Origin: CAYTSW01 sp964440605
GTDB taxonomy: Bacteria > Planctomycetota > Phycisphaerae > Phycisphaerales > UBA1924
Reading direction: 5' to 3'
Length of the DNA: 21,197 nt
Assembly (NCBI GenBank): GCA_964440605.1
Contig: CAYTSW010000038.1
Span: forward strand, 1-21,197
The translations under genes were made by a program, and so were the position numbers. Shown here in pieces: positions 1 to 6,089 of this stretch (position 1 is the stretch's first letter; every line of letters begins with the position of its first letter). The notes beneath the pieces are model-generated. The model saw only the letters and a list, made by a program, of their open reading frames with translations. It was not told the origin of the DNA and ran no database searches.

Positions 1-631
1 CCATCTGGGCGTCGAGGTTGGCATCGAAGTCGAGGTCCTGGTTGCCGCCGCCGCCTTGGCCTCCGAAGAGCCCGCCGCCGCCACCGCCGGCGCCGCCGCC
101 ACCACCCGCTCCGCCGCCGCCCTGGTCGAGCGCTGAGCCGAGGTCGAGGCCCTGCTGGGCGACGCCGTTGCGGAACTCGAAGAGCAGGTCGCGGATGTCG
201 TAGATCTCCAGGCGCTTGTTGCGATTGAGGCGTGAGCGTGGGCCGATCTCGATGTCGCCCGTTTCGCGCAGTTGCCAGGTGGCTTCGTCGAAGTCATCGA
301 GGCTGACGCGCGCCAGGACACGTTCGAGGACGTTCAAACCGGAGACGCGTTGCACGTCGAGCGTGACCAGCGTCGCGCGATCGAGGCCCTCGTCGAAGCG
401 GTCGCCGGCCCAGAGCGGGCGGATGTCGGCCCCGGTCACCGTCCGCATGTACTCGACAAAGTCTTCGAGCGGCGCGTCGGCGATGCTGATGGTCATGGGC
501 TCACTGAGGCGCGCAAGCGTTTCGGCGCGCGGGTCGCGCTGCGCGAACGCTTCGGCAGGAATGACGAACGTCGCGACCAGCGCAATGAGAAGAAGAGCCA
601 GGGGTGAACGAGCGGCAGCCATGCGGATCAT
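1..631 (-). CDS. Secreted STN-like domain protein (3' end outside window)
   Basis: Hypothetical exported protein; 210 codons are visible and the frame is still open at the left edge. The ATG at 631 is chosen because AAGGAGG lies 8 bases upstream, the best ribosome binding site in the window. Residues 1-31 are a signal peptide: basic start, leucine/alanine core (LALLLIALVATFV) and an AFA-Q cleavage site. Residues 46-110 (MTISIADAPLEDFVEYM.., then LDVQRVSGLNVLERVL) have the beta-alpha-beta layout of the short N-terminal STN domain of secretins and TonB receptors. An EIYDIRDLLFE stretch follows at 142-152; from memory, similar 'YDVRDLL' segments occur in planctomycete secretin-like proteins. Residues 171-197 are almost all glycine, a flexible linker before whatever lies outside. 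It follows the 697-2562 gene on the same strand after 65 bp, probably in one transcript. Exported location is well supported; the function is not. Confidence 0.8.
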   Translation of the reverse strand, partial: MIRMAAARSPLALLLIALVATFVIPAEAFAQRDPRAETLARLSEPMTISIADAPLEDFVEYMRTVTGADIRPLWAGDRFDEGLDRATLVTLDVQRVSGLNVLERVLARVSLDDFDEATWQLRETGDIEIGPRSRLNRNKRLEIYDIRDLLFEFRNGVAQQGLDLGSALDQGGGGAGGGGGAGGGGGGLFGGQGGGGNQDLDFDANLDAQM

Positions 632-696
632 GCGGGTGACCTCCTTGAGGGTCTACCAGACAATAGGACGGGCGGGCATCGCCCCGGAACGCTCCC

Positions 697-2562
697 CTAT
701 TCGACGCGCGAGGCCTCGACGGGTTCCGCAAACGCCGTGCGGGCCGCCCGTAGGGCCTCGCACGCCGTCAGGAGGCCCATCGAAGTCGCGTCAATGGACA
801 CCCGGGGGGACCAGAGGGCGGTCCGCACCCCGCCCACGGCGTCAAAGCCGGCGTCGTACAGGGCCGCCCGAGGCCACTCGACCGCGAGCTGGTCGAGGAA
901 CCGGAGCAGGCGGCGCAGATGCTCGAAGGTCGCGGGTCGGCGGTCGGAGTTGACAAGCCTCGGCTGCCCAAGAGCGGTCGCGACGAAGGCCCCGGGCCGG
1001 AGGGTGTGCCACGTGGGCAGCGTGTGCCCCCCGACCGTGAACACGTAGCCGCCCGAAGCGTCGCGATCGCGGTAGGACAGGTCGTCGGTCTCGAGCTGCG
1101 CGCGCTCGAGCAGCGCCAGCATGTCGCGCAGCGCGGCGTAACGCGCTTCGTCCGGGCGGGGCGTCGGTGCATCGGCCTGGGCATCCATCGGGAACTCGGT
1201 GATGGCCCAACCGAGCCAGGGCATCGCCTCGGGCAGCTCGCCCGGCTCCGAGGCGCGCAGGATGCCATCGACAAGGCTGACGGCGAGCACGAGCGTGCGC
1301 GTGCGCGCATCCTCGTCGATGTCCACATCCTCGCGCAGGTCGCTCAGCAACGCGAAGGCGAGGAACGCCGAGGCGCCGATGTTCACCTGCTCGGCGTCGC
1401 GCGCCATCCACGCCCGCAACGCGTCACGCGTCGCCTCGACCGCCTCTTCGATCGCGCGCGAGGTGGGGCCCGAGCGCCTGAGCTCGGCCCGCGCCAGCAG
1501 CCACGCGGCGCCGGGAACGCCCGACGCCCACGCGGGCGATTCCTCATCGGTCGTCGCGAGCGCGTGCTCGAGGATAATGGACGCGGCTTCGCGGGCGCCG
1601 GCGCGCGCTCCAGCGTCGGCCTCCGGCAAGCGGGCGAAGCGCGCCAGGGCGTACGCCGCCACGAGCTGCGATCGGAGCGGCGCGACCGCCGAGACACGCG
1701 CTCCCGCCCCGGCGTTGAGATCGCCCTGCAATCCCAGCGGCTCGTCGCCGGGCCACTGCTGAGCGATGAGCCACTCCGCCGCGTTGTTCGCCAGGCGTGC
1801 GACACGGTCGCCCGTGATCGCGCGAGCGGGGGTGACCAGCCCACCGCGATGGATGAAGCGCGGCGGCTCGGCGACGTCGAGTCGGGCCAGGCGGATGACT
1901 TCGTACCGAAAGGGCGTGGCGCCCGTGCGCCGGGCGAGTTCGGCGAGGGCGATCGGAGCGAGGTCGAGCTCGCCCGCCGCGACGCGCAGCGCCCGAGCGG
2001 GGCCGAAGCCCAGGCGGATCTGGCGCGATGGGAAGACCGCCGCCACACGCCCGCCCAGGTCCATCGCCAGCGCATCGACGCCGGGGCTCGTCAGCCGAGC
2101 CGCCTGCGCCCAGGACGCGCCGGGAAGGGGCGTGCGCTGGCCCGCGAGTTCGAGATCGAGGCGCACCGCCTCGAGCACGCCGCGGCGCCAGCCGTCGGCG
2201 GGGGTGTAAAACGCCTCGCGGAGCTGGTCGCGCGCCGCGGTCGCCGTCGCAACGACGTCGTCGGCTCCCGGCGAGATGCGAGCGGCAAAGGCGACCACGG
2301 CCTCGTCGAGCCGCAGGGTGATGTTCGCCCCCGCGACGCCTTCCGGATCACGCAGGTCGAGCGGCTCCTGTCCGCCTGCGCGAAGCCAGTCATCGACCGC
2401 CGAGAACACGCGCTGCGTCTCGGCAGGCGACGCGACGGTCCGGCCCGCGCCGTCGGACGCTTCAGGCGCGAGGATGCCGCCAGGCTGCGCGAACGCGGGT
2501 CCGAGAAGCGTGCCGACACACGCGAGCACCACAATCGGTGAGGGATCAACGCGATGTCGCAT
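697..2562 (-). CDS. Large secreted protein of unknown function
   Basis: I do not recognise a family. With the ATG at 2562 the product is 621 aa and begins with a signal peptide (hydrophobic VVLACVGTLLGPAFA, cleavage after AFA, near residue 25). An in-frame ATG at 2610 would add 16 polar residues before the signal peptide, and the frame stays open to 2889, but neither longer start has a ribosome binding site or looks coding. The mature part is rich in alanine, arginine and leucine and appears mainly helical. Stretches such as WLIAQQWPGDEPLGLQGDLN, GAAWLLARAEL and GASAFLAFALLSDL recur at intervals, which would fit an alpha/alpha-toroid fold as in terpene-cyclase or glycosidase-like proteins; this is a weak inference. 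The C-terminal third has TVGGHTLPTWHTLRPGAFVATAL. No catalytic motif was recognised. It is probably co-transcribed with the downstream STN-like gene, so an envelope role is plausible. Confidence 0.72.
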   Translation of the reverse strand: MRHRVDPSPIVVLACVGTLLGPAFAQPGGILAPEASDGAGRTVASPAETQRVFSAVDDWLRAGGQEPLDLRDPEGVAGANITLRLDEAVVAFAARISPGADDVVATATAARDQLREAFYTPADGWRRGVLEAVRLDLELAGQRTPLPGASWAQAARLTSPGVDALAMDLGGRVAAVFPSRQIRLGFGPARALRVAAGELDLAPIALAELARRTGATPFRYEVIRLARLDVAEPPRFIHRGGLVTPARAITGDRVARLANNAAEWLIAQQWPGDEPLGLQGDLNAGAGARVSAVAPLRSQLVAAYALARFARLPEADAGARAGAREAASIILEHALATTDEESPAWASGVPGAAWLLARAELRRSGPTSRAIEEAVEATRDALRAWMARDAEQVNIGASAFLAFALLSDLREDVDIDEDARTRTLVLAVSLVDGILRASEPGELPEAMPWLGWAITEFPMDAQADAPTPRPDEARYAALRDMLALLERAQLETDDLSYRDRDASGGYVFTVGGHTLPTWHTLRPGAFVATALGQPRLVNSDRRPATFEHLRRLLRFLDQLAVEWPRAALYDAGFDAVGGVRTALWSPRVSIDATSMGLLTACEALRAARTAFAEPVEASRVE

Positions 2563-2727
2563 GATGCGAGAAGTCAACGCCGTTCCAGAGGGGCTCGCAT
2601 CGCTACCCATAATGAATCGGCGGATGACAGCCAGAACGCGGAACGAGGGGGAACGGCCGCGCGGAGAAGCCCGCGTCGTGGGGGTAGGAAGAAGCCCGGC
2701 ACGGCCCTTGCACAAGGGGGTCCGGTG

Positions 2728-2751
2728 CGATCCGCCGGAGTCGGCGGATCG
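2728..2751. repeat. Perfect 10-bp stem-loop in divergent spacer
   Basis: CGATCCGCCG (2728-2737) pairs with CGGCGGATCG (2742-2751) across a GAGT loop. No T-tract follows on either strand, so it does not look like an intrinsic terminator. It lies 46 bases upstream of the candidate small gene at 2798 and could be an operator, a leader hairpin or a binding site. Confidence 0.6.
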
Positions 2752-2797
2752 AGCCGGACAACGCGAAGACGTGAATACACGGAAAGAGAGAGAGAAC

Positions 2798-2896
2798 ATG
2801 GCGCTCGCCCGTACGGCCGGGATGGTGTTTGAGTTGACGGAGACCCGAAAGCGTATCGCCCTGCTCACCCTCCTCACCTTCCTCGCCATGTGCTAA
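2798..2896 (+). CDS. Candidate 32-aa membrane micropeptide
   Basis: A short reading frame of 32 codons. It starts at ATG 2798 after a purine-rich tract (GGAAAGAGAGAGAGAAC) that could serve as a weak ribosome binding site, and ends TGC TAA. The product has an amphipathic N-terminal half with an ELTETRKR charge cluster, followed by a hydrophobic C-terminal segment (IALLTLLTFLAMC, residues 20-32), the shape of a small single-pass membrane or leader peptide. It sits in the 600-bp divergent spacer between two longer genes, in a stretch otherwise without coding character, and a 10-bp hairpin lies just upstream. No homologue is recognised, and a frame of this length can arise by chance. An alternative is that this is only leader sequence for the 3166 gene. 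Confidence 0.35.
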   Translation: MALARTAGMVFELTETRKRIALLTLLTFLAMC

Positions 2897-3165
2897 CGCG
2901 CCCACCCCCCCGATCACCCGGGAGGGCCCCGTGGTGGCGCATGTCGTCGCGAGGCTTCGGGGCGTCGTAGTTTCGAGGGCATGCCGCAGGGGGGCGCGGC
3001 CGTCGGCGCGGAGTCCCAGAAAAGCGCGTGTGATCATCGGCGGGCGGGGGAGCAACCGAAGTTGGGGAGCGTAGGTGGAGTGAGAGGTGGTGTCGCCCGA
3101 TGTGGGGGCTAACGCGCGGCGCGATCGGCGGATGCCGACGCTGGCGTGGTCAGGAGGGTCAGGCG
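2897..3165. other. Non-coding spacer upstream of MshEN gene
   Basis: Nothing recognisable apart from the ribosome binding site CAGGAGGG (3151-3158) of the downstream gene. No convincing promoter hexamers or hairpins are visible. Confidence 0.5.
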
Positions 3166-3648
3166 ATGCCGATTCGGATTGGTGAGGCGTTGGTTGCCGA
3201 GGGGTTGCTCACACAGGAGCAGGTGGCGCAGGTGCTCGAAGCGCAGCAGGTGCGGCATCGCCCGTTTGGCGTGCTGGCTGAAGAGCTATTCGACCTCGAC
3301 GAGGGCGACGTGGAGCGGGCCTGGGTCCGCCAGTTCACCGAGCTCGCCCACCACGTCGACGCGTCGGCACTCTGCCCGGCCGACGACGCCCGAAACGAAC
3401 TCGAGGCCCGACAGTGCTGGCAGTTCGGGGTGTACCCACTTCGGCTGGAAGGCGATGAGCTGGTGCTCGCGACGACGCCGACGCACCTGCTGCGGGCGCT
3501 GCGGTTCACGATGCGCGTGCTCGAGCGCCCCTGCTCGTTCGTGCTGACCTCGGCCGACGCTCTGGCGCGCGCGCTCGAGTCGCACTTCCCGATGCCCGGC
3601 CTCAATCAGGCGAACCTCGCGGCGGTGGCGGAGCGCTCGGGTCCATGA
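3166..3648 (+). CDS. Stand-alone MshEN / GspE N-terminal domain protein
   Basis: A 160-aa protein formed almost entirely of the N-terminal domain of type II secretion/type IV pilus ATPases (MshEN, T2SSE_N). ATG 3166 is chosen because CAGGAGGG ends 7 bases upstream. Residues 3-27 (RIGEALVAEGLLTQEQVAQV, then LEAQ) fit the family motif RLGExLVxxGLLxxxxLxxALxxQ, which binds cyclic di-GMP in MshE. A second, more divergent half follows at about 33-56 (FGVLAEELFDLDEGDVERAW, then VRQF). The rest (roughly 60-140) has the alpha/beta pattern usual for this domain, including YPLRLEGDELVLATTPT. No Walker motifs are present, so it is not an ATPase. Family knowledge suggests a role as c-di-GMP receptor or adaptor for pili or secretion; that is inference. 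It is followed by a repeat-filled convergent spacer facing metK. It may be a natural single-domain protein rather than a truncated ATPase, since its own start signal is good. Confidence 0.8.
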   Translation: MPIRIGEALVAEGLLTQEQVAQVLEAQQVRHRPFGVLAEELFDLDEGDVERAWVRQFTELAHHVDASALCPADDARNELEARQCWQFGVYPLRLEGDELVLATTPTHLLRALRFTMRVLERPCSFVLTSADALARALESHFPMPGLNQANLAAVAERSGP

Positions 3649-3690
3649 CCGGAGCACGAAGACCAGGAGGGACAGACACTCTGCAGTGAA

Positions 3691-3710
3691 CACCGGGCGC
3701 GAGCCCGGTG
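3691..3710 (+). repeat. Family B hairpin repeat, copy 1
   Basis: CACCGGGC-GCGA-GCCCGGTG: an 8-bp perfect stem with a GNRA-type tetraloop. Copy 2 at 3739-3758 is its exact 20-bp reverse complement, so the pair can also fold into one long hairpin. It lies in the convergent spacer just after the MshEN stop. Confidence 0.8.
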
Positions 3711-3738
3711 GCCTTCGAGCGAGGAGCGCGCAGAAAAA

Positions 3739-3758
3739 CACCGGGCTCGCGCCCGGTG
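3739..3758 (-). repeat. Family B hairpin repeat, copy 2 (inverted)
   Basis: CACCGGGC-TCGC-GCCCGGTG on the plus strand, the reverse complement of copy 1. AAAAA directly precedes it on the plus strand, so on the minus strand the hairpin is followed by TTTTT. It could therefore work as an intrinsic terminator for metK transcripts, which end about 70 bp earlier. Confidence 0.75.
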
Positions 3759-3781
3759 CTCGTTGGTCATGCCTTGGTCAA

Positions 3782-3816
3782 CGGGCCCGCTTCTGCTTCG
3801 CAGTAGCCGGGCACCC
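3782..3816 (-). repeat. Family A repeat, left half only
   Basis: Read on the minus strand this matches the left half of the family A elements at 11547, 15621 and 16300: GGGTGCCCGGCTACTGCG followed by AAGCAGAAGC. The right half (CCGGGTTCGGC..) is absent and family B hairpins take its place. It lies 14 bp downstream of the metK stop codon, in the same orientation as metK. Confidence 0.7.
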
Positions 3817-3829
3817 CTTGCGTGGGCGC

Positions 3830-5032
3830 TCAGCCCACGAGGGACTTGAGGGCGTCGGCCTTGTCGGTGCGCTCCCAAGTGAAGTAGGCGCGGCCGTCGA
3901 TCTCCTGTGGCTCGCGTCCGAAGTGGCCGTGGTAGGCGGTGGGGCTGAAGACGGGGGCGGCGAGTCGGAGTGACTCGATGATGCCGCGGGGCGTGAGCTT
4001 GAAGGCTTCGCGGATGGCGCCTTCGATTTTGTGCGTGTCGGCCTTCTCGGTGCCGAAGCAGTTGAGGTGGACCGAGGTGGGCTCAACGACGCCGATGGCG
4101 TAAGAGAGCTGGACTTCGCACTCGTCGGCGAGGTCGGCGGCGACGACGTTCTTGGCGATGTAGCGGGCCATGTAGGCGGCGGAGCGGTCGACCTTGGTGG
4201 GGTCCTTGCCGGAGAAGGCGCCGCCACCGTGCCGGCCCCGCCCGCCGTAGGTGTCGACGATGATCTTGCGTCCGGTGAGCCCGACGTCGCCGTGGGGCCC
4301 GCCGATCTCGAACTTGCCCGTGGGGTTGACGTGTACGGTGATGTCGTCGTGCCAGCGATCGCCCAGGACGGGCTTGATGATGTGCTTGATGACTTCCTGC
4401 TTGAGCTCGGCCTGCTTGGTCTTGAGCGAGGCGTCGTCAGTACCCGACCAGCGCTTGTCGTGTTGGGTGGAAAGGACGACGGTGGCGACGCGCGAGGGGT
4501 TGCCCTTTTCGTCGTAGACGCAGGTCACCTGGCTCTTGGCGTCGGGGCGAAGGCCGCCGAGCGAGCCGCTCTCGCGAACCTGGGCGTGCTTGGCGACGAG
4601 CTGGTGGGAGAGCTGGATGGGCAGGGGCATGAGGGCTTCGGTTTCCTTGCAGGCGAAGCCGAACATCATGCCCTGGTCGCCCGCGCCCTCTTCGCCCTTC
4701 TCGCCCTCGTCGACGCCCATGGCGATCTCCGGTGACTGCTGTTTAAGTGACGAGAGGACGGCGCAGGACTCGGAGTCGAAGCCCGTGTCGCCCGAGGTGT
4801 AGCCGATGCGCTTGACCGTTTTGCGCACGACCTCGGGGATCTCGACGTAGGCCTTGGTGCGGACCTCGCCGGCGACGACGACCATGCCCGTGGAAACCAT
4901 GGTCTCGCAGGCGACGCGGCTGTCGGGGTCCTGCTCGAGCATGGCGTCGAGGATGGCGTCGGAGATCTGGTCGGCGACCTTGTCGGGGTGGCCCATGGAG
5001 ACGGACTCGGAGGTGAACAGTTGTTCGGACAT
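3830..5032 (-). CDS. metK: S-adenosylmethionine synthetase
   Basis: Makes S-adenosylmethionine from methionine and ATP in the cytoplasm. The 400-aa product is normal length for MetK. Recognisable signatures include the N-terminal FTSESVSMGHPDKVADQISD with the ATP-binding GHPDK, the family signature GAGDQGMMFGFA, FEIGGPHGDVGLTGRKIIVD and GGGAFSGKDPTKVDRSAAYM, which carries the P-loop-like GGGAFSGKD. No active-site segment appears to be missing. The ATG at 5032 is chosen because SEQLFTSESVS is the usual family start and GGAG lies 7 bases upstream; the frame stays open to 5461, but the extension is unlike MetK. The gene stands alone, with a likely promoter about 150 bp upstream and a hairpin-rich leader between. 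A separate terminator at 5284-5327 isolates it from the upstream RNA transcript. Confidence 0.97.
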   Translation of the reverse strand: MSEQLFTSESVSMGHPDKVADQISDAILDAMLEQDPDSRVACETMVSTGMVVVAGEVRTKAYVEIPEVVRKTVKRIGYTSGDTGFDSESCAVLSSLKQQSPEIAMGVDEGEKGEEGAGDQGMMFGFACKETEALMPLPIQLSHQLVAKHAQVRESGSLGGLRPDAKSQVTCVYDEKGNPSRVATVVLSTQHDKRWSGTDDASLKTKQAELKQEVIKHIIKPVLGDRWHDDITVHVNPTGKFEIGGPHGDVGLTGRKIIVDTYGGRGRHGGGAFSGKDPTKVDRSAAYMARYIAKNVVAADLADECEVQLSYAIGVVEPTSVHLNCFGTEKADTHKIEGAIREAFKLTPRGIIESLRLAAPVFSPTAYHGHFGREPQEIDGRAYFTWERTDKADALKSLVG

Positions 5033-5180
5033 GGTGGGGCTCCGTGGTCGGGGCGCAGCGCCGCGACGATCAAGAGGTGAGACGAGTTGAAGCGGCGGGC
5101 ACGCGGGGGCGTGGTCCAGACACGGCGCGCTGGCGAGTGTCTTTCGCCCTTTCATCCGAATGAACGGATGAATGCTCCGC
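5033..5180 (-). promoter_or_regulatory. Structured metK leader, possible cis-regulatory RNA
   Basis: If transcription starts near 5180, the metK mRNA has a leader of about 148 nt. Two good hairpins lie near its 5' end. The first is TTCATCCG/CGGATGAA with a 6-nt loop (5151-5172), a perfect 8-bp stem. The second is GGGCG..CGCCC enclosing AGACAC..GTGTCT, roughly 5104-5149. Because metK is a classic SAM-riboswitch gene, a ligand- or protein-sensing leader is plausible, but I find no SAM-I, SAM-II, SAM-IV or SAH riboswitch core here. The first inverted repeat could instead be a protein operator. Confidence 0.35.
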
Positions 5181-5186
5181 GATGGG

Positions 5187-5215
5187 ACTGTAGCCCCCCA
5201 CTCCTCCGCCCGCAA
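5187..5215 (-). promoter_or_regulatory. Candidate sigma70 promoter of metK
   Basis: On the minus strand TTGCGG (5215-5210), a 17-bp spacer and TACAGT (5192-5187) each match four of six consensus positions. The predicted start is near 5180. It lies downstream of the minus-strand terminator at 5284-5327, as an independent metK promoter should. Confidence 0.4.
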
Positions 5216-5282
5216 GGACGGGCACAACGAGAGGGCCTCGAGGGGTCTGATGACGATGAAAACGCCACGCGATACGAGTCCG

Positions 5283-5327
5283 ATAAAAAAGGCCCCGACC
5301 CACCGGCATCGGTGGCGGGTCGGGGCC
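5283..5327 (-). terminator. Strong intrinsic terminator of upstream minus-strand transcript
   Basis: On the minus strand GGCCCCGACCC (5327-5317) pairs with GGGTCGGGGCC (5301-5291), an 11-bp perfect stem, and is followed immediately by TTTTTT (5290-5285). The loop can itself fold as CCACCG-ATGC-CGGTGG. The T-tract is on the minus strand only, so direction is clear. No convincing protein gene ends just before it, which implies that a non-coding transcript does. Confidence 0.88.
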
Positions 5328-5880
5328 GGGTGCGGCCGGGCGGGTGGAGGATCGCCCGGGCCGCGCTCTCTCTCTCCAGACGAGTCGGCATGCGGGTCAC
5401 GGCGTGGTGCGCGTGGACCCGTACCGCGCGGAGGCGGCAAAGCGGCCGCGTCCCTGTGCAACGCGGCCGCTCGCTCGCCTCGTCCCCTCCAGAGGGGTCT
5501 GGACCGTCCGCCGAGCCCACTTCGGCGACGGCATCCAGAGGGGGTTCACGGTCCGATCCGATCTCGGCGGGTGGTGGTGCCCGCCGGGAGCCGAGCGAAA
5601 CTCGGCTGGCGTGGGTCCTGGGAGCCGTCTCCCCTCGGCGGCAGCCGGGACGTCGCCATCGGATCGGTTGTGAAGTCCTGCCGACCTGGTTGGAGGGCGG
5701 TCAGGACGGGGGCCGGAGGTGATGGCCCCGTGCTCGGCGAGCGGGAGGATCGGCCCACACGATCGACCCGACTCACGGAGCGGTCTCACGCCCGGAGGAG
5801 CGTGAAGCGGATTGGAAGGGACGCGCTCACATGGGGGGATGAGCACGGCCTGTCTTGTTCTCCCCGCCAGACGACGGACG
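5284..5880 (-). ncRNA. Candidate ~600-nt structured RNA under sigma54 control
   Basis: Predicted minus-strand transcript from the -24/-12 promoter (start near 5880) to the terminator at 5283-5327. No open frame between these points has a ribosome binding site or looks like protein. The body is full of perfect inverted repeats (plus coordinates): 5441-5451 with 5461-5471 (11 bp), flanked by 5431-5436 with 5476-5481; CCGT/ACGG and CGCCGA/TCGGCG within 5504-5531; 5553-5562 with 5658-5667 (10 bp), extended by TTCAC/GTGAA (5545-5549, 5670-5674) and enclosing hairpins at 5565-5586, 5589-5607 and 5620-5633; GTCCTG/CAGGAC at 5675-5707; GGGGCC/GGCCCC at 5709-5729; TCACGC/GCGTGA at 5786-5805. Structure alone fits either strand; promoter and terminator favour minus. 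RNase P, tmRNA, SRP and 6S hallmarks were looked for and not seen. Confidence 0.5.
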
Positions 5881-5890
5881 AGAAGGGCTG

Positions 5891-5908
5891 TGCACGCGGC
5901 GTGCCAAA
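5891..5908 (-). promoter_or_regulatory. sigma54 (-24/-12) promoter
   Basis: The minus strand reads TTTGGCACGCCGCGTGCA. Against the consensus YTGGCACG-N4-TTGCW this has a perfect TGGCACG, GTGCA for TTGCW, and exactly 10 bases between the invariant GG and GC. The predicted start is near 5880. The neighbouring divergent gene encodes a sigma54 activator, and direct repeats lie 80-115 bp upstream of the start, which supports function. Confidence 0.65.
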
Positions 5909-5958
5909 CCGGATAATCGGTGTTGACAGCCTGTCTGAGCGGGTGCAAAGGTTAAAGC

Positions 5959-5995
5959 TGTGACATTTCGTCGCGTGTTTTGTGAGATTTCGTAG
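5959..5995. promoter_or_regulatory. Two direct repeats, likely enhancer-binding sites
   Basis: TGTGACATTTCGTCG (5959-5973) and TGTGAGATTTCGTAG (5981-5995) agree at 13 of 15 positions and are 22 bp apart, about two helical turns, so a protein could bind both on one face. They lie roughly 80-115 bp upstream of the sigma54 start at 5880, a usual distance for upstream activating sites, and just upstream of the -35 of the activator gene. The stretch is markedly AT-richer than its surroundings. Confidence 0.45.
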
Positions 5996-6024
5996 TTGAC
6001 GACGCAACGACAGTATTTCATAGT
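5996..6024 (+). promoter_or_regulatory. Candidate sigma70 promoter of the sigma54 activator gene
   Basis: TTGACG (5996-6001), a 17-bp spacer and CATAGT (6019-6024) match five and four of six consensus positions. The -35 abuts the second direct repeat at 5981-5995, which would allow autoregulation. It leaves a 5' leader of about 60 nt that contains family B repeat copy 3. Confidence 0.45.
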
Positions 6025-6051
6025 AGTCCGACTGAGCGAGCGCACACCGAC

Positions 6052-6071
6052 CGCCGGGCTCACGCCCGGTG
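6052..6071 (-). repeat. Family B hairpin repeat, copy 3
   Basis: CGCCGGGC-TCAC-GCCCGGTG: an 8-bp stem with one G-T wobble, in the same orientation as copy 2 at 3739. It sits in the predicted 5' leader of the sigma54 activator, 18 bp before its ATG, so it could affect translation. Confidence 0.7.
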
Positions 6072-6089
6072 TTGACTGAGAGGCCGAGG

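Noticed and set aside
18..203. Plus-strand proline-rich small protein
   Set aside because: It is the complement of the glycine-rich segment of the STN-like gene, which has the signal peptide and ribosome binding site.
919..2541. 540-codon plus-strand open frame
   Set aside because: Antisense to the secreted 621-aa protein; arginine/glycine-rich shadow without any family pattern.
5033..5180. Known SAM or SAH riboswitch before metK
   Set aside because: I could not find the core sequences of SAM-I, SAM-II, SAM-IV or SAH; only generic hairpins are visible.
5284..5880. RNase P RNA, tmRNA, SRP RNA or 6S RNA
   Set aside because: No GAGGAAAGTCC or ACAGAA (RNase P), no tRNA-like TTCGA arm or CCA end (tmRNA), no SRP apical loop; length and sigma54 promoter also do not fit.
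5397..5948. Minus-strand open frame of 183 codons across the structured region
   Set aside because: Its start lies upstream of the sigma54 promoter, there is no ribosome binding site, and the product is a low-complexity arginine/proline-rich sequence typical of chance frames in GC-rich DNA.
5923..5951. Plus-strand promoter with TTGACA at 5923-5928
   Set aside because: The -35 is perfect, but no acceptable -10 lies 16-18 bp downstream (CAAAGG); the promoter at 5996-6024 is better placed.
5172..5963. Plus-strand open frame of 263 codons through the same region
   Set aside because: No start signal, arginine/serine-rich composition, and it crosses the terminator and the perfect inverted repeats.
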